From: Chitinophaga filiformis
Lineage (GTDB): Bacteria > Bacteroidota > Bacteroidia > Chitinophagales > Chitinophagaceae
DNA: 64,000 nucleotides
Direction of reading: 5' to 3'
Assembly: GCF_900102545.1 (NCBI RefSeq)
Contig: NZ_FNBN01000013.1
Coordinates: 62,001 to 126,000 of the forward strand
Shown here: piece after piece, positions 9,738 through 18,426 of the stretch
Numbering within the stretch: the first letter of the stretch is position 1
Layout: each line of letters begins with the position of its first letter
Notes under the pieces: generated by a model
Database searches by the model: none
Told to the model about the DNA's origin: nothing
What the model saw: the letters and a program-made list of their open reading frames with translations, nothing else
Translations under genes and position numbers: made by a program

Positions 9738-10256
9738 CTAGAGTTTCAGTTTCAAACCCATTGTTTGTTTCATAGTCAGCAGGGCTTCGGCATTGCCCCT
9801 TGCATCATCCACCGGATGATGGGTATGCGCTGACCGGCGCAGGTGTTTAAAGGTTTTGAACATATCTTTCTCCATTCCCTTATAGACGCTTCCCAGGTTC
9901 TGAGAGCTGAACCCAAAAGGATTTTCACCCAGGAAATGATGGAAATACCAGCAAACGAACATCCAGTCAAAACCATTATTGTCACTGATGAAGATCGGTC
10001 TGTCCGTACATACTTCGCTAATCCACTGTTTGAAGTTTGCCATCACTTTACTGGGTTCATCGAATGTAAGGGTTTCCGCCCGGGAATGCCCGGATACTGC
10101 CAGGGCTTCGGAATTGAATCTATATGATATCGGCTTTAATCTGCCATAAAAGGTCTTATCGAGGGCGTTGTCTACTTTAATAGCGCCCAATGAGATCATT
10201 GAATAATCTCCGGGAATAGGCCCATCGCTTTCCACATCAACCATTATATAGGCCAT
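9738..10256 (-). CDS. DnaQ-fold 3'-5' exonuclease (Rv2179c-like)
   Basis: A 172-residue single-domain nuclease. Exo I residues are in DVESDGPIPGDYSM (Asp7, Glu9), the Exo II region has DNNGFDWMFVCWYFHHFLG around residues 93-111, and Exo III is HHPVDDARGNAEALL near the C-terminus. These DEDDh residues bind two metal ions. This exact set of phrases matches a widespread family of small 3'-5' exonucleases related to mycobacterial Rv2179c that trim RNA or DNA ends. It is separated from dusB by a long repeat-bearing gap and has no tight neighbour. Confidence 0.8.
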   Translation of the reverse strand: MAYIMVDVESDGPIPGDYSMISLGAIKVDNALDKTFYGRLKPISYRFNSEALAVSGHSRAETLTFDEPSKVMANFKQWISEVCTDRPIFISDNNGFDWMFVCWYFHHFLGENPFGFSSQNLGSVYKGMEKDMFKTFKHLRRSAHTHHPVDDARGNAEALLTMKQTMGLKLKL

Positions 10257-10787
10257 GTCAAATTGTTTTTTTAGGTAATAAAATTAAGTTTAAACAGGAG
10301 TACTGCCTGTTGTGTGTTCCAGTCCTGCAAGGAGCCTGCTGATACTGTTGTCTTAGCCGGGGTACGGGGTATAAGGATCTTTAAGGCGCTTTACGCTGAA
10401 ATACATTGTTTATAAACGGGGGCAAAGATATAGATAATTTTATTTAATATCAAAATCCGGGGACGACCATTTCCGGGGATTATTCCGTCCCGGGTTGTAT
10501 CGTTCCCCGGGGGGACATGCGTTCCGGTCCGGTGTTGCACCGTTCCCCGGGGACGTTCGTTCCGTTTCCCCGGGGTTACACCCGTTCCGTTTCCCCGGGG
10601 TTCCACCCCGCGCTACAAACACTGGGACTCCCTCCTGGCGGAGTCCTATTGCCGCGAGTGATTGCGTGATGGTATTAGCATTCGTATCCAATACGCTTTA
10701 TACACGACGCATACACGGCGTATACACGACGCATCCCCGACGCATAGTTGGACCTGAAACCCATAAGACAGGTTACCAAAACAGGTA
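10257..10787. repeat. GC-rich intergenic region with CCCCGGGG repeats and an 11-bp tandem repeat
   Basis: This 531-base gap between dusB and the exonuclease is unlike its surroundings. CCCCGGGG palindromes occur at 10505, 10545, 10568 and 10593, the last two inside a 19-base unit repeated exactly 25 bases apart (10559-10577 and 10584-10602). A 7-bp stem (GGACTCC / GGAGTCC, 10625-10646) follows and could stop dusB transcripts. At 10701-10744 four 11-bp units lie head to tail (TACACGACGCA and variants). Open frames cross the region on both strands but translate to Gly/Pro/Arg-rich strings with no family signature, so I do not call a gene. Repeats suggest an extragenic repetitive element, local slippage or a binding array. 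Confidence 0.6.
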
Positions 10788-11861
10788 CTAAAGCGCACAA
10801 TTCTCATGGTAATTGATCAATTTGATCGGAGTCTGGTCGAATTCGAAGCCGGCATATGCCTCTCCTATTTCGTCCAGGACGGTCATAATTTCGAGCGGAT
10901 CGGTAGGAGTTACCAGTCTGCTTCTGAACGCTTTAAAGTCAGGCAATCCCTTCAGGTAATTGAAATAGTGTTTACGCATACTGTAAATACCAGCCACTTC
11001 TCCCTTCCACTGTATGGATTTCTCCAGCTGACGCCTGCAAACACCGATGCGCTCTTCCAGTGTAGGTGCTGGTAATATCTCCCCTGTCTGCAGGTAATGT
11101 TTTACCTCCCGGAAGATCCAGGGGTAGCCTATTGCCGCCCGGCCGATCATGATACCGTCCACGCCGTAGCGGTTCTTGTATTCCAGGGCTTTCTGCGGAC
11201 TGTCAATATCTCCATTACCGAAAATTGGTATATGTATACGAGGATTATTCTTCACTCTGGCGATCAATTCCCAGTTGGCCTCGCCTTTATACATCTGGGT
11301 ACGGGTACGTCCATGGATAGCCAGTGCCTTAATACCGGTATCCTGGAGCCGTTCTGCCACCTCTTCGATGTTTTTCGTATCCTCATCCCAACCCAGGCGG
11401 GTTTTGACTGTTACGGGCAGCTGAGTGGCCTTTACGCAGGCAGCAGTCAACCGAACCATCAGATCAATATCCTTCAGTACACCTGAACCTGCTCCTCGGC
11501 TCACAATACCCTTGATCGGACAGCCAAAATTGATATCCAGCAGGTCAGGCTGGGTCATATCTACGATTCTGGCGGCCATAGACAGCTTTCCTTCGTCTCC
11601 GCCGAATATCTGTACCCCCACAGGGCGTTCCTCCTCAAAAATGGCCAGTTTCCGGCGACATTTGTCCGTATCCTTCACTAATCCATCGCTGGAAATGAAC
11701 TCCGTATACATCAGGTCGGCCCCGTTCTCCCGGCACACCACCCGGAAGGGAGGATCACTCACATCTTCCATAGGCGCCAGCAGCAAAGGGAAGTCAGGCA
11801 GCACTATTTTATCAATCTTTACCAAAGTTGCATGTTTATGTAAATCAAAGCGATATCTCAT
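10788..11861 (-). CDS. dusB: tRNA-dihydrouridine synthase
   Basis: A 357-residue FMN enzyme that reduces specific uridines in the tRNA D-loop to dihydrouridine using NADPH. The TIM-barrel phrases are all present: LLLAPMEDVSDPPFR (residues about 27-41), VQIFGG, DINFGCPIKGIVSRGAGSGVL with the catalytic Cys near 114, PVTVKTRLGW, IHGRTRTQMYKG, IPIFGNGDI and GIMIGRAAIGYPWIF. The spacing fits DusB rather than DusA or DusC. The ATG at 11861 is the only start upstream of the conserved core. It is not tightly linked to either neighbour. Confidence 0.93.
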   Translation of the reverse strand: MRYRFDLHKHATLVKIDKIVLPDFPLLLAPMEDVSDPPFRVVCRENGADLMYTEFISSDGLVKDTDKCRRKLAIFEEERPVGVQIFGGDEGKLSMAARIVDMTQPDLLDINFGCPIKGIVSRGAGSGVLKDIDLMVRLTAACVKATQLPVTVKTRLGWDEDTKNIEEVAERLQDTGIKALAIHGRTRTQMYKGEANWELIARVKNNPRIHIPIFGNGDIDSPQKALEYKNRYGVDGIMIGRAAIGYPWIFREVKHYLQTGEILPAPTLEERIGVCRRQLEKSIQWKGEVAGIYSMRKHYFNYLKGLPDFKAFRSRLVTPTDPLEIMTVLDEIGEAYAGFEFDQTPIKLINYHENCAL

Positions 11862-11935
11862 TGTTTGTCATCCAGACAGGAAAACGATCCCTGAAGAAAA
11901 ATGAGCTCCCGTTTAAAATGGAAGGGCAAAATTAC

Positions 11936-11967
11936 AAAAAAAAGGCGGGGCTCCTGAAGTCCCGCCT
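11936..11967 (-). terminator. Strong rho-independent terminator
   Basis: An 8-bp GC-rich stem (AGGCGGGG / TCCCGCCT, one G-U pair) with a 9-nt loop is followed on the minus strand by eight T residues. It points away from dusB and lies about 70 bases upstream of the dusB start. It therefore cannot serve dusB and must end a transcript coming from further right. Confidence 0.75.
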
Positions 11968-12190
11968 GAATGTTCACAGCCGTATTTCAACTGGTTGCTT
12001 TGGTTGATATGCTCACTGTCTATTCACTGTCTATATAAACCATCGTAAAAAGGCGAACATTCGCATAACTGCTATATTCCCCTATGCAATAGATCTAAGT
12101 ATACCCTATGACAATCCAAATGGTGCTATACTTTGATATGCCTTCTGCGGGTTGAAATTATGACAGGAAAGAACCGCTGAAATGAAGAGG
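11937..12190 (-). ncRNA. Candidate small RNA upstream of dusB
   Basis: The stretch from a TACTTTTG box (12197-12204, minus strand) to the strong terminator at 11936 would give a transcript of about 250 nt. It has no good open frame but has local pairing: a GCGAA-TG-TTCGC hairpin near 12052-12064, AAGTATA/TATACTT near 12100-12135, and a repeated ATAGACAGTGA. No -33 TTG is visible at the right distance, and I do not recognise 6S, SRP, tmRNA or RNase P features. Read-through from the porin mRNA is the alternative explanation. Confidence 0.25.
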
Positions 12191-12267
12191 AAGGCCCAAA
12201 AGTAAATTTAGGCGTTGAGAATTGTCTAAATGACTATCTGGCTCCATCAGGTATACGAAAGCAAACA

Positions 12268-12293
12268 GGGTGTATCATACTGTTGATACACCC
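12268..12293 (-). terminator. Hairpin terminator of porin gene
   Basis: A perfect 10-bp stem (GGGTGTATCA / TGATACACCC) with a 6-nt loop lies 45 bases past the porin stop codon, followed on the minus strand by a T-rich tract. Confidence 0.6.
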
Positions 12294-12337
12294 TGCTGTA
12301 TGTTATTTATTATTGTCATTCAGACACCCTGCATTCA

Positions 12338-13678
12338 TTAGTTCAGGAACACCTGGTACTGGAGAATAAAGCTGCCCTTACGATCGGTCTTGAACGCGTC
12401 CTGGGTCGCTGCATCTACCTGGTATATGGGTCTGCTCTGATAAGCGAAAGTCAGTTTGGAAGTATGTCCTTTCAGCAGCCAGTTGATACCTCCATCCCAG
12501 AAGGCCATATTATCTCTCAACCTGTCGTAATGCGCATACTGTAAACTGGCGTAAGGCATCAGGGTTGTTTTACCGATCAGGTTATTCTTGAATTTATAAC
12601 CTATCTGTCCATACAGCAGGTTACCGGTTCCAAAGGAAGGATAGCCATTACCACTGCCATTGAGGATACCTGGCCGGGTGGTACCATTGGCAGGATTCAT
12701 GGTAGCCTGGTTACGGATATAACCTTTGCCCCAGTTGAAGTTGATATAAGATGCATACGCACTCAGCGCTGTTCCTGTCTGCGCATTGATAGGCGCATCA
12801 TAGTAGGCATCCACTGCAAAATGCTGCATATTGGACTCTATAGTATCGCCGTTGTTACCGGCGCGCCACATCGCATCAGGCTGGATCTGGAAACCTGCAC
12901 CGATGTTAAAGACTCTTTTCGCCCCTAAATAAGTACCGGTGGTATAAGCCGTAGTATTAGCTTCCTGGTCGAGGAACTGCCATTGGAAATATCCATGCCA
13001 TTGCATTTTGGCAGGTTTGGCAGAGAAAGTAGATTGAGCGCCGACAGTAGGCACATATCCATTGGACTTCTGTACGGCCATAGGACTGCTCATTACTACA
13101 CGGTAATCCAGTTTGCCCAGTTTACCTTTTGCATATATGCTCAGCTTACGCAGGAACTGGTCTGTTACGTCGTTGGTGCTCTGTTCAAACAAGGGCGCAT
13201 CTACCCCCAGGATCGTACCGACGGAAGGAGCTGAAAAACGGGTTAAACCATTCCAGGCGCTCAGACCTCCACCAAGTGATAAATGTTTTCTCACCACTTC
13301 ATATTCACCCATGATATCATGAATGAAGAAACCCGCTTTCCTGTCGGAAGAATAGTTGAAGTTGTTCATACCGATCTGTGAATAGATGAACACACGGTCG
13401 GCAATCTGTCCGAAGGCCTGAAATCTCGCCCTTCTTACCCCAATGTCGGTGTAATTGTCTTTCGCATACCCGTTAATCGTAGTACCGGGGTTCATATCAG
13501 TATTTCTGAGCCAGATCTGAGAGACCAGTGTGAACTTGAAGTAGTTACTACCATCTTCATTCAGCCAGATCTTACCATCTTTAAATCCCTGCGAATACGC
13601 GCTCATGGCACTTCCGCTAATCAGTAGCACAGCTGCTACCCGTTTCATTAATTTGTTGATATACATCTTTGTTTGCAT
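12338..13678 (-). CDS. Outer-membrane porin (phosphate-selective porin O/P-like)
   Basis: A 446-residue predicted outer-membrane beta-barrel. It has a signal peptide (MKRVAAVLLISGSAMSAYSQ; starts at 13678, 13666 or 13648 are all possible). A conserved entry follows (LNEDGSNYFKFTLVSQIWLR, then GVRRARFQAFGQIADRVFIYSQIG), as in OprO/OprP-like porins of Bacteroidota. Alternating aromatic strands run to a C-terminal ...QYQVFLN with Phe near the end. It would form a channel for small anions or other solutes; selectivity cannot be read. The gene is transcribed alone and ends in its own hairpin. No phosphate-uptake genes lie alongside. Confidence 0.8.
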   Translation of the reverse strand: MQTKMYINKLMKRVAAVLLISGSAMSAYSQGFKDGKIWLNEDGSNYFKFTLVSQIWLRNTDMNPGTTINGYAKDNYTDIGVRRARFQAFGQIADRVFIYSQIGMNNFNYSSDRKAGFFIHDIMGEYEVVRKHLSLGGGLSAWNGLTRFSAPSVGTILGVDAPLFEQSTNDVTDQFLRKLSIYAKGKLGKLDYRVVMSSPMAVQKSNGYVPTVGAQSTFSAKPAKMQWHGYFQWQFLDQEANTTAYTTGTYLGAKRVFNIGAGFQIQPDAMWRAGNNGDTIESNMQHFAVDAYYDAPINAQTGTALSAYASYINFNWGKGYIRNQATMNPANGTTRPGILNGSGNGYPSFGTGNLLYGQIGYKFKNNLIGKTTLMPYASLQYAHYDRLRDNMAFWDGGINWLLKGHTSKLTFAYQSRPIYQVDAATQDAFKTDRKGSFILQYQVFLN

Positions 13679-13844
13679 TTCTCTGTACAGTGCAGGTCAT
13701 ATGATGACCCTGTTAAACAGTCATGCGTAGTCATATACAAAGGGGGGTCGCTATCCTTTCCTGTACATTCATAATACCGGCAAATGTCTAGCCGGCATGC
13801 AAACGGGATGGATGCTTTATGAGACAATTGCTGTCAGGATACAA

Positions 13845-14954
13845 TTATACGATGGCGTCTCTCTTACGTATAATATGGGTTACATCTCCTTCTATCATTT
13901 TCTCCAGTAATTCATATCCTCCATTAGGGCGACGGTGTGCAAATTCCCGCTCGCTCAATGTAATAGGGCTGGTCCAAAAGAGATTGACTTTGTCGCCATA
14001 CATTTCCGGCAGTGTGATGCTTTCACCATTATACAGTGCGGCAGACAATACAATACTTTCAAAAGGCGCTGGTAGCTTACCGGAACCGATGGTATGCCCC
14101 TCTCCCAGCCAGCTGATATGCCTCCAGGGAATATCTACCATACCAGAAATACCTTCCGCCATCCTGGTGATCTCTTCTTCTGTATAGTCGTCTTTACTCA
14201 CAGCCAGAGCGATCTCCATTCTTCTATAGGCAGGTGCATTGTCATTATACAGGTAGGATACCCATGGCATAGGGCGGATGCTCACACCCATGCTCAGGAA
14301 ATAGATCACATTATCTTTTTCAAACTTTCCCAATGCCATTGGCGGCCATTGGTTATTGTCTATTGCAAAATACTGCAGCATCTTTCCGAAATGACGCTCA
14401 TAGGTAGCAATAAATTGCTCCTGTATCACCGGCCACTGGGGCGTTTCTGTACTTTCCCACTGTTGTCTGAAGCTTACAGCGTCAGCTACATGTTTATGCT
14501 GCTCATTTTTACCGGGCTGGCCCAGCGGGAATACCAGCGCGTTGCCATCTGCATCAATACAATCTGCTGCATAAGACACAGGTTCCTCTGTATACAGACT
14601 CCAGCCGGGTATCACACCCAATGTTTCTCCATCATATAGTACGGCAGCACCGTCTTCTTCCGGCATCCATACGATGGATAATAGTTCTGCCTGTAAAGGT
14701 GCTTTCCCTTGCGGATGATTCGTTAAATGTGCTTCCAGCATAGGTGCTTCGCCATTCTGCATAGCAGCACTGTCCCTTTGTGAAGGGCCGGGCTGTAAGT
14801 TGCGTAACCAGCAGGCACGCATACGATACTTCTTGCTGTGCAATTCTGCAGGATACAGGTAAAAATAAGCTGTCCGTTCGTCCTGCTCTACAATCGCATA
14901 CATCGTGTAGCGGCTATTGGCTTGTTCTATTAATACTGTTGGTCCGTTGCTCAT
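13845..14954 (-). CDS. Suppressor-of-fused (SUFU) domain protein
   Basis: A 369-residue cytoplasmic protein without signal peptide. The C-terminal half (about 185-350) resembles the bacterial SUFU domain, with YERHFGKMLQYFAIDN, VIYFLSMGVSIRPMPWV, RRMEIALAVS and a late INLFWTSPITLSE-like block (here KVNLFWTSPITLSERE). The N-terminal half has a separate beta-rich domain ending in GVIPGWSLY. Bacterial SUFU proteins are often immunity or partner proteins in polymorphic toxin settings, but no toxin gene is adjacent. ATG at 14954 is preferred to TTG at 14963. Family assignment rests on motif resemblance only. Confidence 0.6.
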   Translation of the reverse strand: MSNGPTVLIEQANSRYTMYAIVEQDERTAYFYLYPAELHSKKYRMRACWLRNLQPGPSQRDSAAMQNGEAPMLEAHLTNHPQGKAPLQAELLSIVWMPEEDGAAVLYDGETLGVIPGWSLYTEEPVSYAADCIDADGNALVFPLGQPGKNEQHKHVADAVSFRQQWESTETPQWPVIQEQFIATYERHFGKMLQYFAIDNNQWPPMALGKFEKDNVIYFLSMGVSIRPMPWVSYLYNDNAPAYRRMEIALAVSKDDYTEEEITRMAEGISGMVDIPWRHISWLGEGHTIGSGKLPAPFESIVLSAALYNGESITLPEMYGDKVNLFWTSPITLSEREFAHRRPNGGYELLEKMIEGDVTHIIRKRDAIV

Positions 14955-15011
14955 AATATGCAAGATAATTACTTATCATTAAACAAATACCCTAATATCA
15001 TTTATTTAGCA

Positions 15012-15019
15012 TACCTTTG
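15012..15019 (+). promoter_or_regulatory. Possible -7 box of helicase gene
   Basis: TACCTTTG fits the Bacteroidota TAnnTTTG element and lies about 155 bases before the helicase start, implying a leader of some 145 nt. No TTG is found at the expected -33 distance, so this is a weak call. Confidence 0.3.
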
Positions 15020-15173
15020 CGTCACTTTTATTCTCTTCCTCACTGCTTTTGCTGTTACCCTTCAAAACATTGTGTTGGTTTGCGAGTAAGGCGGGTAAAG
15101 TATTAGCAACATCACCGGACAAGCGCCACTGCTGATAGCCTTACCAAATATTTATCATCAAAAATTAAAGATT

Positions 15174-16520
15174 TTGTCATTTGAACAGTTAAGGCTCGTT
15201 GAGCCCTTGCTGAAGGCCTTGGAGCACGAAGGTTATACCACTCCGACGCCCATTCAGCAACAAGCCATCCCTTTTGTACTTGATAAGAAGGACCTCCTGG
15301 GCTGCGCCCAGACCGGCACCGGTAAGACAGCTGCTTTTGCGATACCCCTGTTACAATTAATGCATGAAGACCAGCAGGTTTCACGCAAAGGTCCCCGCAA
15401 TATTAAAGCACTCATATTAACACCCACCCGCGAACTGGCCATACAGATCCAGGAGAGTTTTACTGCCTATGGCAGATTCCTCGACCTGAAAAGCCTTGTG
15501 ATCTTCGGTGGTGTGTCACAGCATCCGCAAACAGAAGCCCTGAAAAAAGGCGTGGATATTCTCATCGCTACACCAGGTCGTTTGCTGGATCTCATCAGCC
15601 AGAATTACATCACGCTGAGAGATATTAAGTACTTCATCCTGGATGAAGCCGACAGAATGCTGGATATGGGATTTGTACATGACGTAAAACGCGTCATCAT
15701 CAAACTGCCGGAACAACGTCAAACGCTGTTCTTCTCTGCTACCATGCCTCCGGAAATACAGACACTGGCAAACGCTATCCTGCGCAATCCTGCTAAGGTG
15801 GAAGTAACCCCGGTATCATCTACTGCAGAGACGATCACACAGTCCATGTACTTCGTGAATAAAAGCGACAAACGTAATCTGCTGCTGCACATCCTGAAGG
15901 ATAAATCTATCCGTACAGTACTGGTATTTACCCGTACCAAACATGGTGCAGACAAGGTTGTGAAAGACCTGAACAAAGCAGAGATCACTGCTGAAGCCAT
16001 TCATGGTAATAAATCGCAGAACGCCCGTCAGCGTGCCTTGAACAATTTCAAGTCACAACAAACGAGAGTACTCGTAGCTACCGATATTGCCGCCAGAGGT
16101 ATCGATATCGATGAACTGACACATGTGATCAACTACGAGCTGCCAAACGTACCTGAAACATATGTACACCGTATTGGCCGTACCGGCCGTGCAGGAGCAA
16201 AAGGAATGGCCATCTCTTTCTGTGAAGGAGAAGAAAAGGCATTCCTGAAAGATATTCTGAAGCTCATTGCCCGCGATATTCCTGTGGTGACAGAGCACCC
16301 TTTTCACAATGGCGACAACCTGTCTGCCCCGGTACAGCGCCCTGCAGCGCCTAAGCCGAAGCAGCAGCATCCCCGTGATAAGAAAGGAGGCTTCTCCCGC
16401 AACCGGCAAGGACATGTATCACCACGTCAGCATAAAGACAATGGCAATGGTGGCGGGCAGCCGCGGCACGGACAACAACAGCGCGGTAATCAACAGCGTG
16501 AAAGATCTGCATCGAAATAA
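15174..16520 (+). CDS. rhlE: DEAD-box RNA helicase, RhlE type
   Basis: A 448-residue ATP-dependent RNA helicase. Motifs in order: Q motif (YTTPTPIQQQAIP), I (AQTGTGKT, about 45-52), Ia (PTRELA), II (DEAD, about 157-160), III (SAT), then the second RecA domain with VFTRTKHGADKV, RVLVATDIAARGIDID and VI (HRIGRTGR). The tail after residue 370 is Lys/Arg/Gln/Gly-rich and likely binds RNA. The start is a TTG: the frame is closed by TAA at 15096 and no ATG or GTG lies between, while MSFEQL at the TTG aligns with the usual RhlE N-terminus. Such helicases act in ribosome assembly, mRNA turnover and cold adaptation. Confidence 0.93.
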   Translation: MSFEQLRLVEPLLKALEHEGYTTPTPIQQQAIPFVLDKKDLLGCAQTGTGKTAAFAIPLLQLMHEDQQVSRKGPRNIKALILTPTRELAIQIQESFTAYGRFLDLKSLVIFGGVSQHPQTEALKKGVDILIATPGRLLDLISQNYITLRDIKYFILDEADRMLDMGFVHDVKRVIIKLPEQRQTLFFSATMPPEIQTLANAILRNPAKVEVTPVSSTAETITQSMYFVNKSDKRNLLLHILKDKSIRTVLVFTRTKHGADKVVKDLNKAEITAEAIHGNKSQNARQRALNNFKSQQTRVLVATDIAARGIDIDELTHVINYELPNVPETYVHRIGRTGRAGAKGMAISFCEGEEKAFLKDILKLIARDIPVVTEHPFHNGDNLSAPVQRPAAPKPKQQHPRDKKGGFSRNRQGHVSPRQHKDNGNGGGQPRHGQQQRGNQQRERSASK

Positions 16521-16542
16521 ACGGATCGTTTAAAATAAAGGA

Positions 16543-16575
16543 GGTTGTATCAAAGTAATTTGATATAACCTTTTT
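16543..16575 (+). terminator. Terminator of the helicase gene
   Basis: A 12-bp stem (GGTTGTATCAAA / TTTGATATAACC, one G-U pair) with a GTAA tetraloop is followed by five T. It lies 23 bases past the helicase stop and between convergent genes. Confidence 0.75.
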
Positions 16576-16610
16576 CATTTACGCTAAGTAGCTTCGGTTC
16601 ATATCCCTCC

Positions 16611-17342
16611 TCAGAAATACTTCTCAATCGTCAACCCATAACTGAATAGGAGGTTTTCTCTCGCCGTCCGGTTCAGCTTATTGTAGGTCATCGTTGCCGT
16701 AATACTCAACCATTTCCGCAACAGGATGGAAAGATTCGAGGTAGAACGGATATTGTAGTCATTACTATGTGATAAGGAATGCTGCAGGAAATGCGTACCA
16801 TCAACGATAATGATTTCATTTATCACAAACTTGTACGATAACCGGAAAGAGTTCCTGAAAGTATGATATACATCCCGGATGGTATCTTTCAGGAAAAGAT
16901 CACTATTCTCAAACAGGATACCATCGCTGAGTGAAAGATAAGCCCCCTTTCTGTCCAGAATATTATACGCAATGCCTCCCCCTCCCTGGAAACGGTCGTT
17001 GATCTTGAGTGAAAGGCTCTTGTCATAGTTGGCCAATCCCCAGTAATAGATCTGGCGTACAGCCCTGAACAGGCTAAAGTCCATCGATGCTGCAAAGTCG
17101 TTGTTCGTCTTCACACTATCCTGCTCACCATACACCCATCCGCCGTTGGCATTCAATGCAATCTTTTTCTTGCTGACACCTACCTTGAAGTTATTGTTCA
17201 ACAGGTATGATCTGCCATCCTGTGTTCTGTTGATCGACCCGGTGGAAGAAAACTTGCCATAGTAATGAACAGAATCGCTGAATTGCCCCTGTGCAGTGGT
17301 ATAACAAATCATCATCAGTAACAGGCTAAAAACATACTTCAT
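16611..17342 (-). CDS. DUF481-type outer-membrane protein
   Basis: A 243-residue exported beta-rich protein. The signal peptide is MKYVFSLLLMMICYTTAQGQ if started at ATG 17342; an ATG at 17372 would overlap the stop of the upstream gene by 8 bases and add a less typical N-terminus. Motifs such as YYGKFSSTGSINRTQDGRSY and NDRFQGGGGIAYNI with a final ...YGLTIEKYF fit the DUF481 (salt-induced outer membrane protein, YdiY-like) family, which forms a small barrel of unknown function. It follows the APP1-like gene after 22 bases on the same strand and is probably co-transcribed with it. Confidence 0.7.
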   Translation of the reverse strand: MKYVFSLLLMMICYTTAQGQFSDSVHYYGKFSSTGSINRTQDGRSYLLNNNFKVGVSKKKIALNANGGWVYGEQDSVKTNNDFAASMDFSLFRAVRQIYYWGLANYDKSLSLKINDRFQGGGGIAYNILDRKGAYLSLSDGILFENSDLFLKDTIRDVYHTFRNSFRLSYKFVINEIIIVDGTHFLQHSLSHSNDYNIRSTSNLSILLRKWLSITATMTYNKLNRTARENLLFSYGLTIEKYF

Positions 17343-17364
17343 AACTAACAACAAGCTTTTATGT

Positions 17365-18375
17365 TCAGGCAATCAGTCCCAGTTTCTTTGAATGAGCAAT
17401 AGCCTCTCTGCTATGTTTAAAATAACAACAGGGAATCCCCCTTCCGCTGATAACATCGGCAATTTCCTGTGTAGCGGCATAACGGCTATTTCTCACATGC
17501 CGCAGATAAACGGCAACGATCTGTGTAGTGAAATGTTTGGTAATGGCCTCGTAGATATGCGGATCTTCCTGTGTATCATCTCCCAGCAGGATAAACCGCA
17601 TGTGCGGATAATGCTTCAGTATACGGCTGATCCTTGTAAACTTGGTACCATGGTGCTGCTGGCCGCTTTTCAACAGCTTATGTAAAGGCTTCAGCTGACT
17701 TAAAAGGAATACGCCTTCCGGCAGTCCGTGCATGCGACAGAACTCACGGATATACGCATACAGGTTCCATTCACTGCTGGACACATAAAAGAATGGACGT
17801 GGAAGACGTGTCTTGTTGATTGCATCACTCAGCAACTGGTAATGATTCACTACTCCTTCAAAAGGCTTACGCGTACGCGCATTGCGGGTGAACAATACAT
17901 GGAGTCTTTTCAGCATAGCCGCAGAATGAGATATCAGGAACGTATCATCGATATCTGAAATACATCCGAACTGGCTGCGATGTGGAATTATCACTACACC
18001 CATTGCACGTGTTACCGGGCTTTCTTCCACATTCGTGACCATTACTTCCACCACATGATCACCAGGCTCCGGCATTTTTTCCGGTACCCACTGCATATGA
18101 AAAAAGCCATCTGATTCCGTCACTGCTGTAATAGTTTGTCCCTCCCATACCAACTGCACCTGCGCCCCTTGCCTTGGTTTTACCATGAACAAGCGCAACA
18201 GGGCTATCATATTGAACAAAGGAAAGCGGCTATACCGCATGGTGGGTAATGGTCCGAGGTCCAGTACATGACCAAATATTTCCAACTGTTCCACACCGCC
18301 TATACCGTGGTAAACGCTGATATGCGTTCTACCTTCCAAACCCAACCAATGTAGAATTTTATTCCATACAGACAT
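17365..18375 (-). CDS. APP1-type phosphatidate phosphatase domain protein (DUF2183)
   Basis: A 336-residue protein. Residues about 150-320 form the HAD-like APP1 catalytic domain: SDIDDTFLISHS supplies the DxDxT nucleophile motif, PFFYVSSSEWNLY a second motif, and RFILLGDDTQEDPHIY the acidic metal site. The first 140 residues are beta-rich (VYHGIGGVEQLEIFGHVLD, then an Ig-like GQTITAVTESDGFFHM). Yeast App1 dephosphorylates phosphatidate to diacylglycerol. It is divergent, 51 bases apart, from a diacylglycerol-kinase-family gene whose product would catalyse the reverse type of reaction, which supports a shared lipid-phosphate theme; that link is inferred. Confidence 0.82.
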   Translation of the reverse strand: MSVWNKILHWLGLEGRTHISVYHGIGGVEQLEIFGHVLDLGPLPTMRYSRFPLFNMIALLRLFMVKPRQGAQVQLVWEGQTITAVTESDGFFHMQWVPEKMPEPGDHVVEVMVTNVEESPVTRAMGVVIIPHRSQFGCISDIDDTFLISHSAAMLKRLHVLFTRNARTRKPFEGVVNHYQLLSDAINKTRLPRPFFYVSSSEWNLYAYIREFCRMHGLPEGVFLLSQLKPLHKLLKSGQQHHGTKFTRISRILKHYPHMRFILLGDDTQEDPHIYEAITKHFTTQIVAVYLRHVRNSRYAATQEIADVISGRGIPCCYFKHSREAIAHSKKLGLIA

Positions 18376-18426
18376 TCAGGCGCTTATTTTGTAATGAACA
18401 GAGTGTATTAATTACGTATAAAGCAC

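Larger units (their letters stand above)
11862..12337. other. Intergenic gap with two minus-strand terminators and a possible small RNA
   Basis: This 476-base gap between dusB and the porin has two separate minus-strand terminator hairpins (12268-12293 and 11936-11967). The roughly 300 bases between them carry no convincing open frame but do contain a TACTTTTG box on the minus strand and several local hairpins. They may encode a small RNA, described separately. Confidence 0.5.

Noticed and set aside
10391..10691. Overlapping minus-strand frames in the GC-rich repeat island
   Set aside because: The Pro/Gly/Arg strings simply translate the CCCCGGGG repeats; two frames overlap with no sign of selection for either.
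10701..10744. CRISPR-like repeat
   Set aside because: The units are 11 bp with no spacers and only four copies.
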